Below, piece after piece: positions 45,546-58,077 of a DNA stretch of 64,000 nucleotides. A program made the translations under genes and the position numbers. The notes beneath the pieces are model-generated. The model was given only the letters and a program-made list of their open reading frames with translations, did no database searches and was not told the DNA's origin. Source of the DNA: Akanthomyces muscarius. Taxonomy: Eukaryota; Ascomycota; Sordariomycetes; Hypocreales; Cordycipitaceae. The stretch is taken from contig NC_079244.1 in assembly GCF_028009165.1 (NCBI RefSeq), positions 1,736,001-1,800,000 of the forward strand. The letters are read 5' to 3'. Each line of letters opens with the position of its first letter. Position 1 is the stretch's first letter.

Positions 45546-46825
45546 ATTGGCATAGACGAGTTTGCAAGTCAATTGTGGCACTGAGGGGTCCACGTCTCAC
45601 CGATGGGGACAGAAAGAAAAAAGACCTTCAGATGACTTGAATGAAAACACAGAAACCCACCCGCGCATTTACTGTACATTTTTTTTCTGGACTCTTGCTA
45701 CCAACACTACTTTTCATTTCTTCTGTTGCCGATGGCAGCTGACAATTATTGCATTGGACACCTTTTGGGTCTGCCTCCTTTTTAACATCTTTTCGAGAGA
45801 GAAAAAAATCTCAACGTGTGTTTTATATCTTTGTTTTGGCATTGTTGGGCTTGTCATGCTTTTGCTTTGGCCCCCTCGGCGGCGAGAGGATAGAGAAGAG
45901 CGATATCTGGCTATATCAAAATTCTTTGTTTCCTCTTTGGCGCCGCTTGGGAAAGAACGAAAAAATACTGGCCCTGGAGCGAGCTTTTGATATATTTGTG
46001 CAGATAGACGAGACAATTTTGCGAATAGACCACTGCTTTTATAGCAACTTCTACTGAGTCTGATGTGACTGTAGTGTTCCATGGTTGTGGTGCCAGACAT
46101 ACGCCAATTACAATGCCAAGTACCTAGGTCTAAACAGTATCGTAGAAATGTTTGCAGCTTTCTTTACGGGGAAGAAATTAGCTTCTCTATTTTCTTTTCG
46201 CCAAAGTCTAGCATCAGCCTCGACTCGCGCAGAGGCAGCCCAGCTATTAATAGGTGGCTTGTCGCTGATGCAGCTGTGTGGCTAGAGGCACTGCGCCTCA
46301 AGACCAAAGCGCTTCTGTTACCAGCGACCTTGGTCTCGCTACCAAGCACTAACAGCACGCATTTTGTACACAGCCTAACGCCTCCCCCAGAGGCCCATGA
46401 GGCCCTACCGCCGCTGTAAAGATTGCCTTGTAAGCCCTCTCTTTTGCGATTGGCTTCCATGTCGCCCTCGGCCTCCAGCCCTCATTCGTTCTTCTCCCTT
46501 TTGCTCTACCGGATGCATTTTATTCTTATTTCTCTAGTTTCCACATCACATTTTTTGCCACAATCTTTTTGACCGACCAGCTAGCTCACTCCATGTGGGC
46601 GGCCTCTTCTCTTCAGCGCTTGAGCATCTTCTCATCCACCTAAACCCCAGCGCGCCGAACGCCACCTTTCCCCTCCAGAGAGGGTACAGTCGTCGTGCGC
46701 GACCAACCTCGCCCGCAAGCCGACAGTCACCCACATCCCCTCCCTCTCTCCCTCCCCTCCATCCTGGCCTTTGTTTCTTGTCCCTCTCCCTCGAAGCATT
46801 CCCACCAACGCCTCGTCGCATCCAA
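45546..46825. other. 1.3 kb intergenic region
   Basis: Holds the AA11 3' UTR and the promoter and CT-rich leader of the WW-domain gene. TACCTAGGT lies at 46121-46129. No gene is seen; the open frame continuing upstream of 46826 has no homology. Confidence 0.5.
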
Positions 46826-48178
46826 ATGACTGGGCCGGCATCGCCAAGCACAGAAGGTCCTACCTTTGCGCCCCCTCAGTTACCTCCCGGCTGGATCGCG
46901 CAGTGGGACTCGTCCAGCAGAAAGTACTACTACGTCCAGCTCGCCACCGGCGTCTCCCAGTGGGAGATACCTACCGAAGCCGCCAAAACCGGCAGCACCC
47001 CCGCGCAGCAGGAAGATCACCCGTACGGCGTCCCTCCTCCCGAGATCATCACGCATCCCGACGGCTCCCAGACGGTCAAGCACGCCGACGGTCGCTTAGA
47101 ACCAATCATGGCTGATGGCAGCAGAGGCATGGGCGACGGCCCTTCGGGGGATCGTGGCCTTGGCGTAAGCAACCCTTTCTTCTTCCATGGCTCTTGGTCG
47201 TGGTTTGTGATTTTTTTGCGGCATTTGTGCTAACAACAAGACTTTGATTCCTTTTAGTCCATGGCGATGAACGCTCTTCTCGGTGGCAAACAAGGTGGTG
47301 GTGGTAGTGGCGGCGGCGGCGGCATGGGCAACCTCGGTAGCCTCGCGAACCAATTCCTCGGCGGCGGCAGCGGAGGTGGTGGCGGCAAGACCTCGTCTGG
47401 TCTCGGCGGCAAACTCGTCGGTCAGCTTGCCTCGAACCTATTTTCACCTTCAGAGAAGCCCGAGGCGCCGTCAAACTACCACGGCGGCCAAAACTCAAAC
47501 GCGTCATCGCACCAGCAGGGCGGCCTCGCCGGTGCCGTCATGGGTGGCGTGGCCAGCATGTTCGGCGGTCAGCACTCCTCCGGTAACCAGGTAAGCGATT
47601 TTTCCCATGTTGATGCAGCCAGAATGAGCTGACCGGCATCGTCACAGAACTTTGGATACTCCAACACCGGCACCGGCGGTACCTACTCCTCCAGCAGCCC
47701 CGCGCCGACCTACAACCCGCCGGGTTCGAACCACAACGTCTCCAGCTCCAACCAAGGCTCGGGCTCCAACCACGGCAGTCAAACGACACATGGAAGCGCC
47801 TCGCAAAGCCACTCTTTCTCGGAGAAGCCATCGCACCAATCCAGCCAATACAGCGACGGCAGCTACTCTCAGCAGCCCCCCAGCTACAGCAGCCAGTCAC
47901 AGCACGGCAGTCAGCACAGCTACGGCGGCGACCAGCCCAACTACTCGAGCCAGTCCAACTACAACCAGTCGTCCCACGGCGGCCAAGGACACAACTACAG
48001 CGGCTCGCATGGCGGTCAGCAGCATGGAGCACAACAGTACGGGAGCCATGGCCAGCAGCACGGCGACGGATACAACTCTGGCAACCAGTACGGCGGGCAG
48101 CACAACCAGTATGCAGGCGGGGGCGGAGGCGGAGGCTACCAAGGCCAGAGTCAGGGCTATGGCGGCGGTCGTTACTAG
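46826..48178 (+). CDS. WW-domain protein with prion-like C-terminus
   Basis: Exons 46826-47164, 47258-47590 and 47648-48178 give 400 residues. A WW domain lies near residues 18-50 (LPPGWIAQWDSSSRKYYYVQ, then GVSQWEIPT), with both signature tryptophans; it should bind proline-rich ligands. The middle has Gly-rich stretches alternating with hydrophobic helices (GNLGSLANQFLG, GGKLVGQLASNLF, LAGAVMGGVASMFGG). Residues 224-400 are almost entirely Gln, Ser, Gly, Tyr, His and Asn, a prion-like composition. The family is common in filamentous ascomycetes and its function is not known to me. In-frame codons continue upstream of 46826 to 46595, but they translate to non-conserved sequence, and the ATG at 46826 sits well before the WW domain. 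Confidence 0.85.
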
Positions 48179-48690
48179 AGTATGTGGTATGGAAGCGTCT
48201 CAGCGGTGAGCACCTACTTCTCATCACTCTAGTGCAACCGCGAGCCTCCGTCAGCATATACCCCTGATGAATGTCCTGGTGCTTGCAGGGGGGAAAGCGC
48301 TGGGCCGGTCTTTTCTACATCTGGATACACAAAATGTCTTTATACCATTTCCTTGGCCCTTTTTTTTCTATTGGTGTCCAGCTTTTATGAATGAGGCGAG
48401 GAATGCGGCGCTCTGGGTGCGGACCGTTGGATGAATGAATAATGAATGACGTGCGTCTGATGGCATGGGCCTTTATTTTCGATGCTGTTGTGTTGCTAAG
48501 AGTATCGAGTTGGCAAAAGGCAATTACATGACAGTCTTTTCAGTAATTTTCAATTCCTGTTTTAGAATCACAGCTTTTTATACAAAGTATACAAGACACA
48601 ACAAAACCCTTCCCAGCGGAGATTGAGAGGGAGAAGAACACTATAATATTACAAGAACCCAATACGGACCTGCTGATATACGTGCTGAGC
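48179..48690. other. Convergent intergenic region
   Basis: 512 bp between the WW-domain gene (+) and the Pga1-like gene (-), AT-rich and presumably both 3' UTRs. No gene is seen. Confidence 0.55.
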
Positions 48691-49553
48691 TCAGTCCTTC
48701 TTCTTTGATACGCGCTCCTCGGTGGCGGCAATGGCCGTCATGCGGTTCGCAATCCATTTGGCAAGGAACAGGGTCGCCACAGCTACAAGCACAATGTATC
48801 CGGCCGTCAGCAGCAGGGATTCTGGGAAGACGTTGAAAAGATACGGATCCAGGATGAGGTCCACGAGCACGGGTGGTGGGTTGCGCATGAGCTCCGGGTG
48901 GTGGGAGAAGTAGTCGGCCGCCGCGTGGACCCGGAGGAGCAGAAGAGAAGCCGTTCGCTCTTTGGCGTCTTTTGAGGAAGCGCTTCGATGGTGGACCTGA
49001 GGGGTCTGATTCTCGGCCTCGACCTGGCGCGAGGAAGAGTAGTTGTAGAGGGAGAGCATGAGATCTGGTATTGTCCATACCGCATCTAGCTCATGCACAT
49101 CCATGGTAAACTCTGTAGGTTCCTGGGACGCGTTTTCATCTCTGATAAGTATATGGATAATTTTTTTTTGCATGGTACACTATTTCTAGCTTGGTGCTGC
49201 GCGCGCGCTACGGAGGATAAACTTACGATGGCGGCCCAGCATACGCGTAGCTCGTAGCGCTGACCCGGCGTGAGGCCGTCGAGTATGAACCAGCTGGCGC
49301 TGCCCGGGGGCTTGCCTTGGGCCACCGGATTCGTGTCATCGTGGAATATGCGGCTGAGGCTTGTGCGGAGCGACAGGTTCGTCGCGGGGCCGATGACGTC
49401 GAGGTTGAGGTCGGACAGCGACGGCGAGGCTAAAGGGTAGGTGACGGGCTCGGGGCCGGTGAGGATGATCTTGTCGGCGTTGGCAGCGACATGGCTGGTG
49501 AGCGTGGCCAGCGTTACGACGAGCCTCGAGAGAGGACCTGCATACAGCTTCAT
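48691..49553 (-). CDS. ER membrane protein, Pga1-like (GPI mannosyltransferase II co-activator)
   Basis: Two exons on the minus strand, 49553-49227 and 49122-48691, give 252 residues. The N-terminus is a signal peptide (VVTLATLTSHVAANA). The lumenal part holds KIILTGPEPVTYP, WFILDGLTPGQRYELRVCW and PTEFTMDVHEL, which I associate with the fungal Pga1 family. Yeast Pga1 pairs with Gpi18 to add the second mannose to GPI anchors. One membrane segment lies near the C-terminus (LLLTAGYIVLVAVATLFLAKW), followed by a short cytosolic tail ending SKKKD, close to a di-lysine ER-retrieval signal. Topology fits an ER type I protein. The name rests on remembered motifs and is moderate; the gene model is firmer. 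The acceptor CCCAG at 49123 joins WAAI to EPTEF. Confidence 0.62.
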
Positions 49554-50930
49554 GATGATGTAGTTTCTTTTCGGTCCTTATAGATTGGACGATATGTCTT
49601 TTGAATATGTAATGTCATCTTGTTGTTTCGCCTCACAACTGGCTGTACAAAAAGTGGCGCTCTACAGTTCGGTTGTGGTCAGAGCTCGTCCCCGTAGCCT
49701 CACTGGTGTGGCGCAGGAGCTCATTTGGTAGCTAAAAGTACTGGTTACACAAGCAGCCGCGCTAAAATTGGTGGAAGAGCAGGTACACAGTGACGCGCGA
49801 CGCGTGACAAAGGAAAACACACACAAACGGAGGAAAATAACAGTGGCGAACAATCCCGGGCCAAGTGGGTGCCCGGGGGTAGCTCCCGAGATGGGCTTGG
49901 GCCCTGCAGGCGACATGTCCCCTGGACGCAGAATTGGAAGAGGAGGTGAGGAAAGATGCCAGTAGATACAAAAAAAAAATAAGGTGAAGAAGGGACGAGA
50001 TCCTTTTCTTGGAGCGATTCAATGGGGAAGAGGCTTATGAGATGGATGCAGCGGGTGGGATTCTATTAGAAGCGGTGCTACCTATTGTGACCGAGCTCAT
50101 CTCGTTGGTGGGTAGGACACAGACAAAGTCTAATTTGGCGGCCACAGGAACAAGGAGGGGTAGGCAGATTGCTGGACTCGTACAGAGGAGAACGCTACAC
50201 GATTTTAAGATGTTGTTGCATTTTGTGTTGCGAGTTGAAACTGCAGTGTTTGCGCCGATAATGCCGTCCAGCTAGCGTCGTCTCGCTTCAGCTTTTGGCA
50301 CCCTGCACAGGTGAAGATATCTCGGCATTTTATTTCCCATCGGTACCCTGCTGCCTGTAGCGGTGAAGGACCCCGGGTGCAGATTGATGAGGACGCGCTT
50401 ACCCATTCGAGGTGTTGTCGCCTGGCCAGGCACGCCAGTCAACAAAAATGACGATGTACCTCCCGCCGGGCTCAGAAGCCATCTACAGTGGGTGAACGCG
50501 CTGGAGGTACAGCGACGATACCGCATTTACTGTGACCTTGGGCCACTAAAACCAGCAGCCTACCAGTACCAACCAAAAAGAGTGCGCCAGTTGCCTGGTC
50601 CCAGCCAACCAGAAGCACCAAAGTCACCCCCTCCAGGGCTCCTCTCCGGTCGGCGCCCCCCCCTGTCTCGCCCAATTTCCCCCACCTGGTAGCTCTGGCT
50701 CTCTTTCCTCTGGCCACCACACCACCTGGCTGCACCACCACCACCCCAGCAACTCGACTGGATACCTGCAAAAGCCTTCGCCGGGCACCATTTCACTTGA
50801 CGAACCCGCCAGACCCTCCTTCCGAACCGCCAGCTCTACTTCTTTTGGCCTGCCCGGATTCTCTCCTTCTCTCCTCCCCATCCACTCATCGAATCGCATC
50901 TCTACGTTTCAAACAACAAAATCCATCGCC
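49554..50930. other. Bidirectional promoter region, Pga1-like / alpha-tubulin
   Basis: 1.4 kb between divergent starts. No supported gene. The last 450 bases on the plus strand are C-rich and pyrimidine-rich (CCACCACACCACC and similar), typical of highly expressed fungal genes and fitting the tubulin leader. Confidence 0.55.
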
Positions 50931-52804
50931 ATGCGTGAGGTTATCAGTATCAACGGTATGGGCTCCGCGACCCCTTCTAGTTTACCCCTCCTCGCCCAAC
51001 GCACAACGGGCAAAGCAACGCGTTTTTGCTCACCGCTGCCAACCACACACGCCTCCTCCCGACCCGACACTTGCTCGTGCACGCTATGAAATGCCATGAT
51101 ACTGACAGTGGTGGTGTTTAGTCGGCCAGGCTGGTTGCCAGATTGCCAATTCCTGCTGGGAGGTATGTTGCACATCCCCTATTCTTCTTCCCCCCTCGCT
51201 TTGTAAACACGCGCCGGCTGACTCCTATTCACAGCTCTACTGCCTCGAGCACGGTATCCAGGTACTTTATTTCCGATGTTGACACGGCATACTACCTCGG
51301 ATGTCGCGATCACAACAAGAAATTTACTGACACTTCAACTAAACAGCCTGATGGTTACCTCACCGAGGAGCGCAAGGCTCAGGACCCCGATCAGGGCTTC
51401 AGCACCTTCTTCTCCGAGACTGGTATGCCGACTATTTTCCCTCGGCGGCCGTTGTCACACCGTTGACAACGGCCTCTCTGCCGCTTGTTGAATGCTAACG
51501 CCACCACGCAGGCCAGGGCAAGTACGTTCCCCGTACCATCTACTGCGATCTCGAGCCCAATGTCGTCGACGAAGTCCGCACCGGTGCCTACCGCAACCTG
51601 TTCCACCCCGAGATGATGATCACTGGCAAGGAGGATGCCTCCAACAACTATGCCCGTGGTCACTACACTGTCGGCAAGGAGCTCATTGACGGTGTCCTCG
51701 ACAAGATTCGCCGCGTTGCCGACAACTGCGTTGGTCTTCAGGGATTCCTCGTCTTCCACTCCTTCGGTGGTGGTACCGGTTCCGGCTTTGGTGCTCTCCT
51801 CATGGAGCGCCTCTCCGTCGACTACGGCAAGAAGAGCAAGCTCGAGTTCTGCGTCTATCCTGCTCCCCAGACCGCTACCTCCGTTGTCGAGCCTTACAAC
51901 TCGATCCTCACCACCCACACCACTCTCGAGCACTCCGACTGCTCCTTCATGGTCGACAACGAGGCCATTTACGACATCTGCCGCCGCAACCTCGGTCTCG
52001 AGCGTCCCGACTACATCAACCTGAACCGTCTCATTGCTCAGGGTAAGCATAATTACATGTAAAATCTGTACAACCTGTGACAGCCATACTAACACGCCAG
52101 CAGTCGTCTCTTCCATCACTGCCTCGCTCCGCTTCGATGGTTCGCTCAACGTCGATCTCAACGAGTTCCAGACCAACCTGGTTCCCTACCCCAGAATCCA
52201 CTTCCCCCTGGTTGCCTACGCTCCTGTCATCTCTGCCAACAAGGCTGCTCACGAGGCCAACTCGGTCCAGGAGATGACCATGTCTTGCTTCGAGCCCAAC
52301 AACCAGATGGTCAAGTGTGACCCCCGTAACGGCAAGTACATGGCCACCTGCTTGCTCTACCGCGGTGACGTCGTCCCCAACGACGCCCACGCTGCCGTCA
52401 CCACTCTCAAGACCAAGCGCACCGTCCAATTCGTCGACTGGTGCCCCACTGGTTTCAAGATTGGTATCTGCTACCAGGCTCCCGAGAACGTCCCCAACGG
52501 CGATCTTGCCAAGGTCAACCGCGCTGTGTAAGTTCTGCCCACTTCTTCCAAAATAGCAACACAACTAATAATATGTAGCTGCATGCTGTCCAACACCACT
52601 TCCATCGCCGAAGCTTGGTCGTCCCTCTCCGTCAAGTTCGATCTCATGCACTCCAAGCGTGCTTTCGTCCACTGGTACGTTGGTGAGGGTATGGAGGAAG
52701 GCGAGTTCTCCGAGGCTCGTGAGGATCTTGCTGCTCTTGAGCGCGATTACGAGGAGGTTGCTGCCGACTCTACTGGTGAGGATGAGGGCGAGATTGAGTA
52801 CTAA
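50931..52804 (+). CDS. TUB1: Alpha-tubulin
   Basis: The alpha subunit of microtubules. Seven exons: 50931-50955, 51122-51162, 51235-51261, 51347-51422, 51512-52042, 52104-52527 and 52579-52804, giving 449 residues. The first four exons are tiny (25, 41, 27 and 76 nt). The start [22 protein letters not shown], the GTP-binding [12 protein letters not shown] and the tail GEDEGEIEY (terminal aromatic residue, acidic) establish alpha rather than beta or gamma. NRLIAQ joins [19 protein letters not shown] across intron 5. Intron positions clustered at the 5' end are common in fungal tubulins. Many fungi carry a second alpha-tubulin gene; none is in this window. Confidence 0.97.
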
Positions 52805-53184
52805 TTGGGTGAAAACGCCATTTACTGCCAAGGGGGATTAATTTCTTTCGAGGCAGATTTGCCCACTCTCTGTGCCCCAGGGGGTGTTACGTTATAGTTC
52901 CATAAACACAAACATTTTTAATGTCAAATTCCCTTGTAAAGTTGAAACTGTTTGCCATTGTGCAGAGTTACTGCTACCAGCTCATAATGCCCCATTGGAA
53001 GTGTATACCGTGGTGCTGCCGTTGGGTGCCGACAGAGGGCCGCTGGTTGCCGCGCTGACGGATCAAGCTGGGGCCGATGGTACGCGCGCTACACCGCGGG
53101 GACCCAGCTCCATCTGCCGCCGCTCAACTTGCTCCCTTACACGACCTCGATCGGGTTTATTTCGCATCGCATACTCAACACAAA
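52805..53184. other. Intergenic region, tubulin to HMG-CoA lyase
   Basis: 380 bp. The first half is AT-rich and likely tubulin 3' UTR; the second half is the promoter and leader of the next gene. An in-frame upstream ATG at 53077 precedes the preferred start of HMG-CoA lyase. No separate gene is seen. Confidence 0.5.
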
Positions 53185-54358
53185 ATGTCTCTTTTACGGT
53201 TGGCCGTCTGCAGAGCCTGCAGGAAAACCCAATTTCAAGCCCGGCGCGGCCTAGCGACCGCCAGTGCGTCGGCTCGTGACAACAGGGTCAAGCTCGTCGA
53301 GGTTGGACCGCGAGACGGCTTACAGAACGAGAAGAAGACGATTCCCCTGGCCACCAAGATTGAGCTGATTGAAAGACTGGCACGTACTGGCCTGGATACC
53401 ATTGAAGCCGGCTCCTTTGTCTCTCCCAAATGGGTTCCTCAGGTACGTGGCAATGGCTTTCTTCGACTGACTGCGAGTTGTTGTGTTGCTAACATTGCGG
53501 TTTCAGATGGCCAATTCTAGCGACATCCTCGAGCACCTGCTCCAGCAAAAGATTCACTCACCGGTTCCGATTTCATATGCCTTTTTGGCGCCCAATACCA
53601 AGGGCCTGCAGAATGCCGCCGCCCTGCTGAAACAGCACCAGGGTGCCTTTACGACGCAGGCGAACCCGGCGGCGCCCGGCGACAAGACGCCCAAGCCGGC
53701 CGTGGAAATCGCTGTATTCGCCGCGGCCACGGAGAGCTTCACGCAAAAGAACCTGAACTGCGACATCCAGACGTCGCTGGAGCGCTTCAAGGCGGTGATC
53801 CAGGACAGCAAGGCGCTGGGCCTGCGGGTGCGCGCGTACGTGTCCGTGGTGCTGGGCTGCCCATTTGAGGGCTTCGACGTGGACCCGCGCAAGGTGGCCG
53901 AGATTGCGACGGACCTGCTCGAGTCAGGCGCCGACGAGATCTCGCTGGGCGACACGACGGGCATGGGCACAGCGCCGCGCACGAGCAACCTCCTCAAGTG
54001 CATGGCGGCCGCGGGCATCCGCACCGAGGACATCGCGATGCACTTCCACGACACGTACGGCCAGGCGCTGGTCAACACGGCGGTGTCGCTGGAGCACGGC
54101 GTCCGCATCTTTGACAGCAGCGTCGGCGGGCTGGGCGGCTGCCCGTACAGCCCCGGCGCGACGGGCAACGTGGCGACGGAGAACATGGTGTACTTTATGG
54201 AGACGCTGGGCATGGACACGGGCGTGGACCTGGATGCGGTGGCGGACATTGGCGCCTGGATCACGGGCGAGCTGGGCAAGGCGAATGACGCTACCGTGGG
54301 CAAGGCGGTGCTGGGTGCGCGGGCCCGACAGGCGGCGAATGCGGCCAAGGGCGAGTAA
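53185..54358 (+). CDS. 3-hydroxy-3-methylglutaryl-CoA lyase, mitochondrial
   Basis: Cleaves HMG-CoA to acetyl-CoA and acetoacetate, the last step of leucine degradation. Two exons, 53185-53442 and 53507-54358, give 369 residues. MSLLRLAVCRACRKTQFQARRGLATAS is a mitochondrial targeting sequence. The TIM-barrel of the HMGL-like family starts with VKLVEVGPRDGLQNEK, whose Arg and Asp belong to the active site. GDTTGMG and MHFHDTYGQAL (metal-binding histidines) follow, then the loop GGLGGCPYSPGATGNVATE with the catalytic cysteine. There is a small insertion (TQANPAAPGDKTPKP) near residue 135. An in-frame ATG at 53077 would add 36 non-conserved residues. GC content rises sharply in exon 2. Confidence 0.95.
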
Positions 54359-55137
54359 GACTGCTCGTGGGGAAGGATCTGGGAGGTGACTTTCGGTTAT
54401 TGAAAAGGCGACCTTGATATTGTAGGCGGCTTTTCATACACGCACTGTGGCTATTACGTAGGCTACTAATAGAAGCGACGTGTTGTCAACCAGAGATGGC
54501 GAAGATGTAAATATATTGTATATAACACTGAGTCAACCTAAGAAAGTCCTTGGTGTCACTCGGTATATGATTCCCATCATGCTTTCATTTTCCATGATAG
54601 CGATCTGTGGAGCTAGCCTTGGAAATCTGTTGGGTGCTGCCACTGCTTCAACTTACCGCCCAATGATAACACCAAAAAGAATACAAGTTGGGGCTCTCAT
54701 CGCACTGAATCTCGAGAATCAAACTGGAGTCGCTATTAATATCAAAATAATTACATTTTTCTTGTCCGGTATGCTCGCCGACCATGAACGGCCGCCGTCT
54801 CATGGCCTGCAGTCATGTGACGTCGTTGCAGTGACCCGTCGCTCTCCGCGCCCGTGGGCCACGCCGACCCAGGACGGTCTCCACCAAGGCGTAACCAAGC
54901 TCAACCTCCTCCAACCTCGCCTCGTCTTCCAGCTCCGGGCTCCCTCGACAATCGCCATTTGCACCTGCCCTATCCTCTGCGACTGCGAATTCCGGCCCAT
55001 CGACAGCGGGACGAATCAAGGTTCTCTTCAATCTTCTTCCTCTCCCCTACCGCGTCTCGACCGGCGGCGGCGTCTGCCTCTCTCAAACCCCCCACCTACA
55101 AGGTCGAGCGTTTTCGTCAACGACAACCACATCCACC
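54359..55137. other. Intergenic region, HMG-CoA lyase to V-ATPase B
   Basis: 779 bp. An AT-rich part up to about 54770 is followed by a C-rich leader for the V-ATPase gene. A 250-codon frame starting at 54480 runs through the leader into exon 1 of the next gene in another frame and is not credible. Confidence 0.5.
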
Positions 55138-57024
55138 ATGTCGGACCCGCGCGAGTCGTCGTCCTACTCTATCATCCCGAGAATTCGGTACAACACCATC
55201 GGAGGCATCAATGGTCCTCTTGTCATTCTTGACAAGGTATGAAACATCTCCTGAGTCGGCGTCAATGCAGCGAGAAACGTCGTTGGCCCTTTTTTGGCCG
55301 TCAGGCGCTAACGGCTGGCAGGTCAAACTGCCCAAATTCAACGAAATTGTCACTCTGACGCTGCCCGATGGAACGGAGCGCTCTGGTCAGGTTTTGGAAG
55401 CTCGAGGTAGGCCAAACAAGCTGTTCTGCCGGATTTAGACTTTGCTAACGGGCTCTAGGTGACCGAGCCGTTGTTCAGGTACGAAGGATTGCGTCATACG
55501 GACCATCCGCGACTTGTTGCTAATAATGCATGGATAGGTCTTTGAGGGCACCTCCGGTATCGATGTGAAGAAGGTAATGCATTTCGAAACCTTCAATTGC
55601 GCTGCAGATACTAACAGGCAACCATAGACCAAGGTCGAATTCACCGGTGAGAGCTTGAAGCTCGGTGTTTCCGAGGACATGCTTGGCCGTATCTTTGACG
55701 GTTCCGGTCGCGCCATTGACAAGGGCCCCAAGGTTCTTGCCGAGGATTACCTTGACATCAACGGTAGCCCTATCAACCCATACTCTCGTGTACGCTCCGA
55801 ATGAAGCCCGCCGATTGACCACTGAAATGCTGACAGATAGCAGGAATACCCTGAGGAGATGATCTCCACCGGCATCTCGGCCATTGATACCATGAACTCG
55901 ATTGCTCGTGGCCAAAAGATTCCCATCTTCTCCGCCTCTGGTCTTCCTCACAACGAAATCGCCGCCCAGATTTGCAGACAGGCTGGTCTGGTCCAGAAGA
56001 AGGGCATCACCAACAAGGGCGTCCACGACGGCCACGAGGACAACTTCTCCATTGTCTTTGGTGCCATGGGTGTCAACTTGGAGACTGCTCGTTTCTTCAC
56101 TCGCGACTTTGAGCAAAACGGTAGTCTGGAAAAGACTACGCTGTTCCTTAACCTTGCCAACGATCCTACGTATGCAATCACAGCTGAGCTTCTGTCGATT
56201 TTTGTGCTAACACAAACAATAGTATCGAACGTATCATTACTCCTCGTCTTGCCCTGACAACCGCCGAATACTATGCCTACCAGCTCGAGAAGCACGTCCT
56301 GGTCATTCTTACCGATCTTTCTGCCTACTGCGATGCCCTTCGTGAGGTATCTGCCGCCAGAGAGGAGGTTCCCGGTCGTCGTGGTTACCCCGGTTACATG
56401 TATACCGATTTGTCGACGATTTACGAGCGTGCCGGTCGTGTCGCCGGCCGCAACGGTTCGATTACTCAGATTCCTATCCTGACGCTGCCCAACGACGATA
56501 TTACCCACCCTATTCCCGATTTGACCGGCTACATCACCGAGGGACAAATCTTTGTCGACAGAGCTCTGGATAATCGTGGCATTTACCCTCCCATCAACGT
56601 GCTGCCTTCGCTGTCTCGTCTGATGAAGTCTGCCATTGGTGAGGGCATGACGCGCAAGGACCACGGTGATGTGTCCAACCAGCTCTACGCCAAGTACGCC
56701 ATTGGTCGTGATGCGGCGGCGATGAAGGCCGTCGTCGGCGAAGAGGCTCTGTCAGCAGAGGACAAGCTGTCGCTGGAATTCCTCGACAAGTTTGAGCGCC
56801 AATTCATCAGCCAGGGACAATACGAGTCTCGTTCGATTTACGAATCTCTGGATCTTGCCTGGAGCCTGCTGCGTATCTTCCCCAAGGACCTTCTGAACCG
56901 TATCCCCGCCAAGATTCTCAACGAGTACTACCAGCGTGCGCACAAGGATGTCAAGGCCAAGGGCAAGGCCCGCGCCGAGGCTGAGCAACAACAAGAGGAG
57001 GAGGCAAACTTGATTGATGCTTAG
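55138..57024 (+). CDS. vma-2: V-type proton ATPase subunit B
   Basis: The non-catalytic nucleotide-binding subunit of the V1 sector, which acidifies vacuoles and endosomes. Seven exons: 55138-55236, 55322-55406, 55459-55478, 55538-55573, 55628-55789, 55844-56169 and 56223-57024, giving 509 residues. Exons 3 and 4 are 20 and 36 nt (GDRAVVQ and [12 protein letters not shown]). [49 protein letters not shown] and [18 protein letters not shown] match fungal Vma2 almost residue for residue. The loop after AGLVQ reads [16 protein letters not shown], slightly longer than in Neurospora as I remember it. The exon-6 acceptor could be TAG (adds Gln) or CAG three bases later; the second keeps family length. 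The tail is Glu/Gln-rich and ends NLIDA. Confidence 0.97.
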
Positions 57025-58040
57025 ACGCTCTCTGTCATGCGGCAAAGCAAGTATAGAACGAAAGGCGAACGTGAGAGGGGGAGAAAGGCGATCTGGTGCA
57101 GCGCGAATGCGGAATCGTTCTGTTACAAAGAGCAAATGATACCGGGCGATGGGTGCTGCTGGCCTGCGCTTGCATCTGAATAGGCGGTTGCAAAAGCAAG
57201 ACTGGTACTGCAGCAAGCTACCGCGGGCTAGAGATCGCATGTATGAAGCCGAAGCTTTGTTTTTTTTTTTAATGTCATTGATTTTCTATAGTCGAATAGA
57301 AACTGAAATTGAATTGTACAGTGCCATGTTCTACAGGGGTTGACTTGGGGAGTCGAATAATGCAGATACACTCGTTGAAAGTGTGACTGGCATGTAAAAT
57401 GTGCGTGTACTACAATGACGATGACTGGTCACAACTGCATTGCATGTGCGACTTTATTTAGTCTGGTGTCGCTGACGGCGCAGTACAAGTGTTAGTCTAC
57501 ATGGCTTCTAGATCCGGAGGAGGCTGGGCACACATACGATGGTCTCCTTGGTCTAACAGCGGATGCACGTTATATAACGTATTGTTCAACTAGTGCTTTG
57601 CTCGCTGGCATTGATGCAACATGTCATGCAGGCTGGACCGTTTCCGCGAACGATGCGAGCCAAGTTGGATGGGGGGGATGGTAGGCTGCGGGGGGGAGGA
57701 AGGGTGTGTGTGGTTACAGTGCACTAACAACGGGCGGGCGGGGAGGAGGGGAGACGGAGCCGAGCGAGTCGACCAAAGGTTCATCCCAGGTTTTGTTGGG
57801 TGGTCGCTGGCCTGTTTGTTTAACGTACGTGCAGAGAAGACTTGGACGCATCATTATTCGTTCTCCTGCTGGCAGCCGGGAAACAAGTTGCGGCGGGGTT
57901 GAGCCCGTTGTTTTTGTGTGTCTCGGCGATTCTTTTTTCATGGCTGAACCGATTGAATGCAAGCCACGCCACGCCCCTTTGTGGGCTCCGTTTTCCAGAC
58001 GCACAGAGCCCTGTGCTTGCTGGCTAGGTAGCTTTGTTGT

Positions 58041-58077
58041 TAGGTAGGTAGGTAGACGTAGTGGCAGGTAGGTAGCT
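58041..58077 (+). repeat. TAGG tetranucleotide tracts
   Basis: Two imperfect arrays, TAGGTAGGTAGGTAG and AGGTAGGTAG, separated by a short non-repeat spacer. They form part of a recurring intergenic motif described under findings. Confidence 0.8.

Noticed and set aside
44208..45593. 461-codon antisense frame over the AA11 gene
   Set aside because: Glycine/alanine/valine-only composition caused by C-ending codons on the plus strand. The sense frame has a signal peptide and catalytic residues.
54480..55232. 250-codon plus frame upstream of V-ATPase B
   Set aside because: It overlaps exon 1 of V-ATPase B in another frame and runs through a CT-rich leader. It has no recognisable domain.
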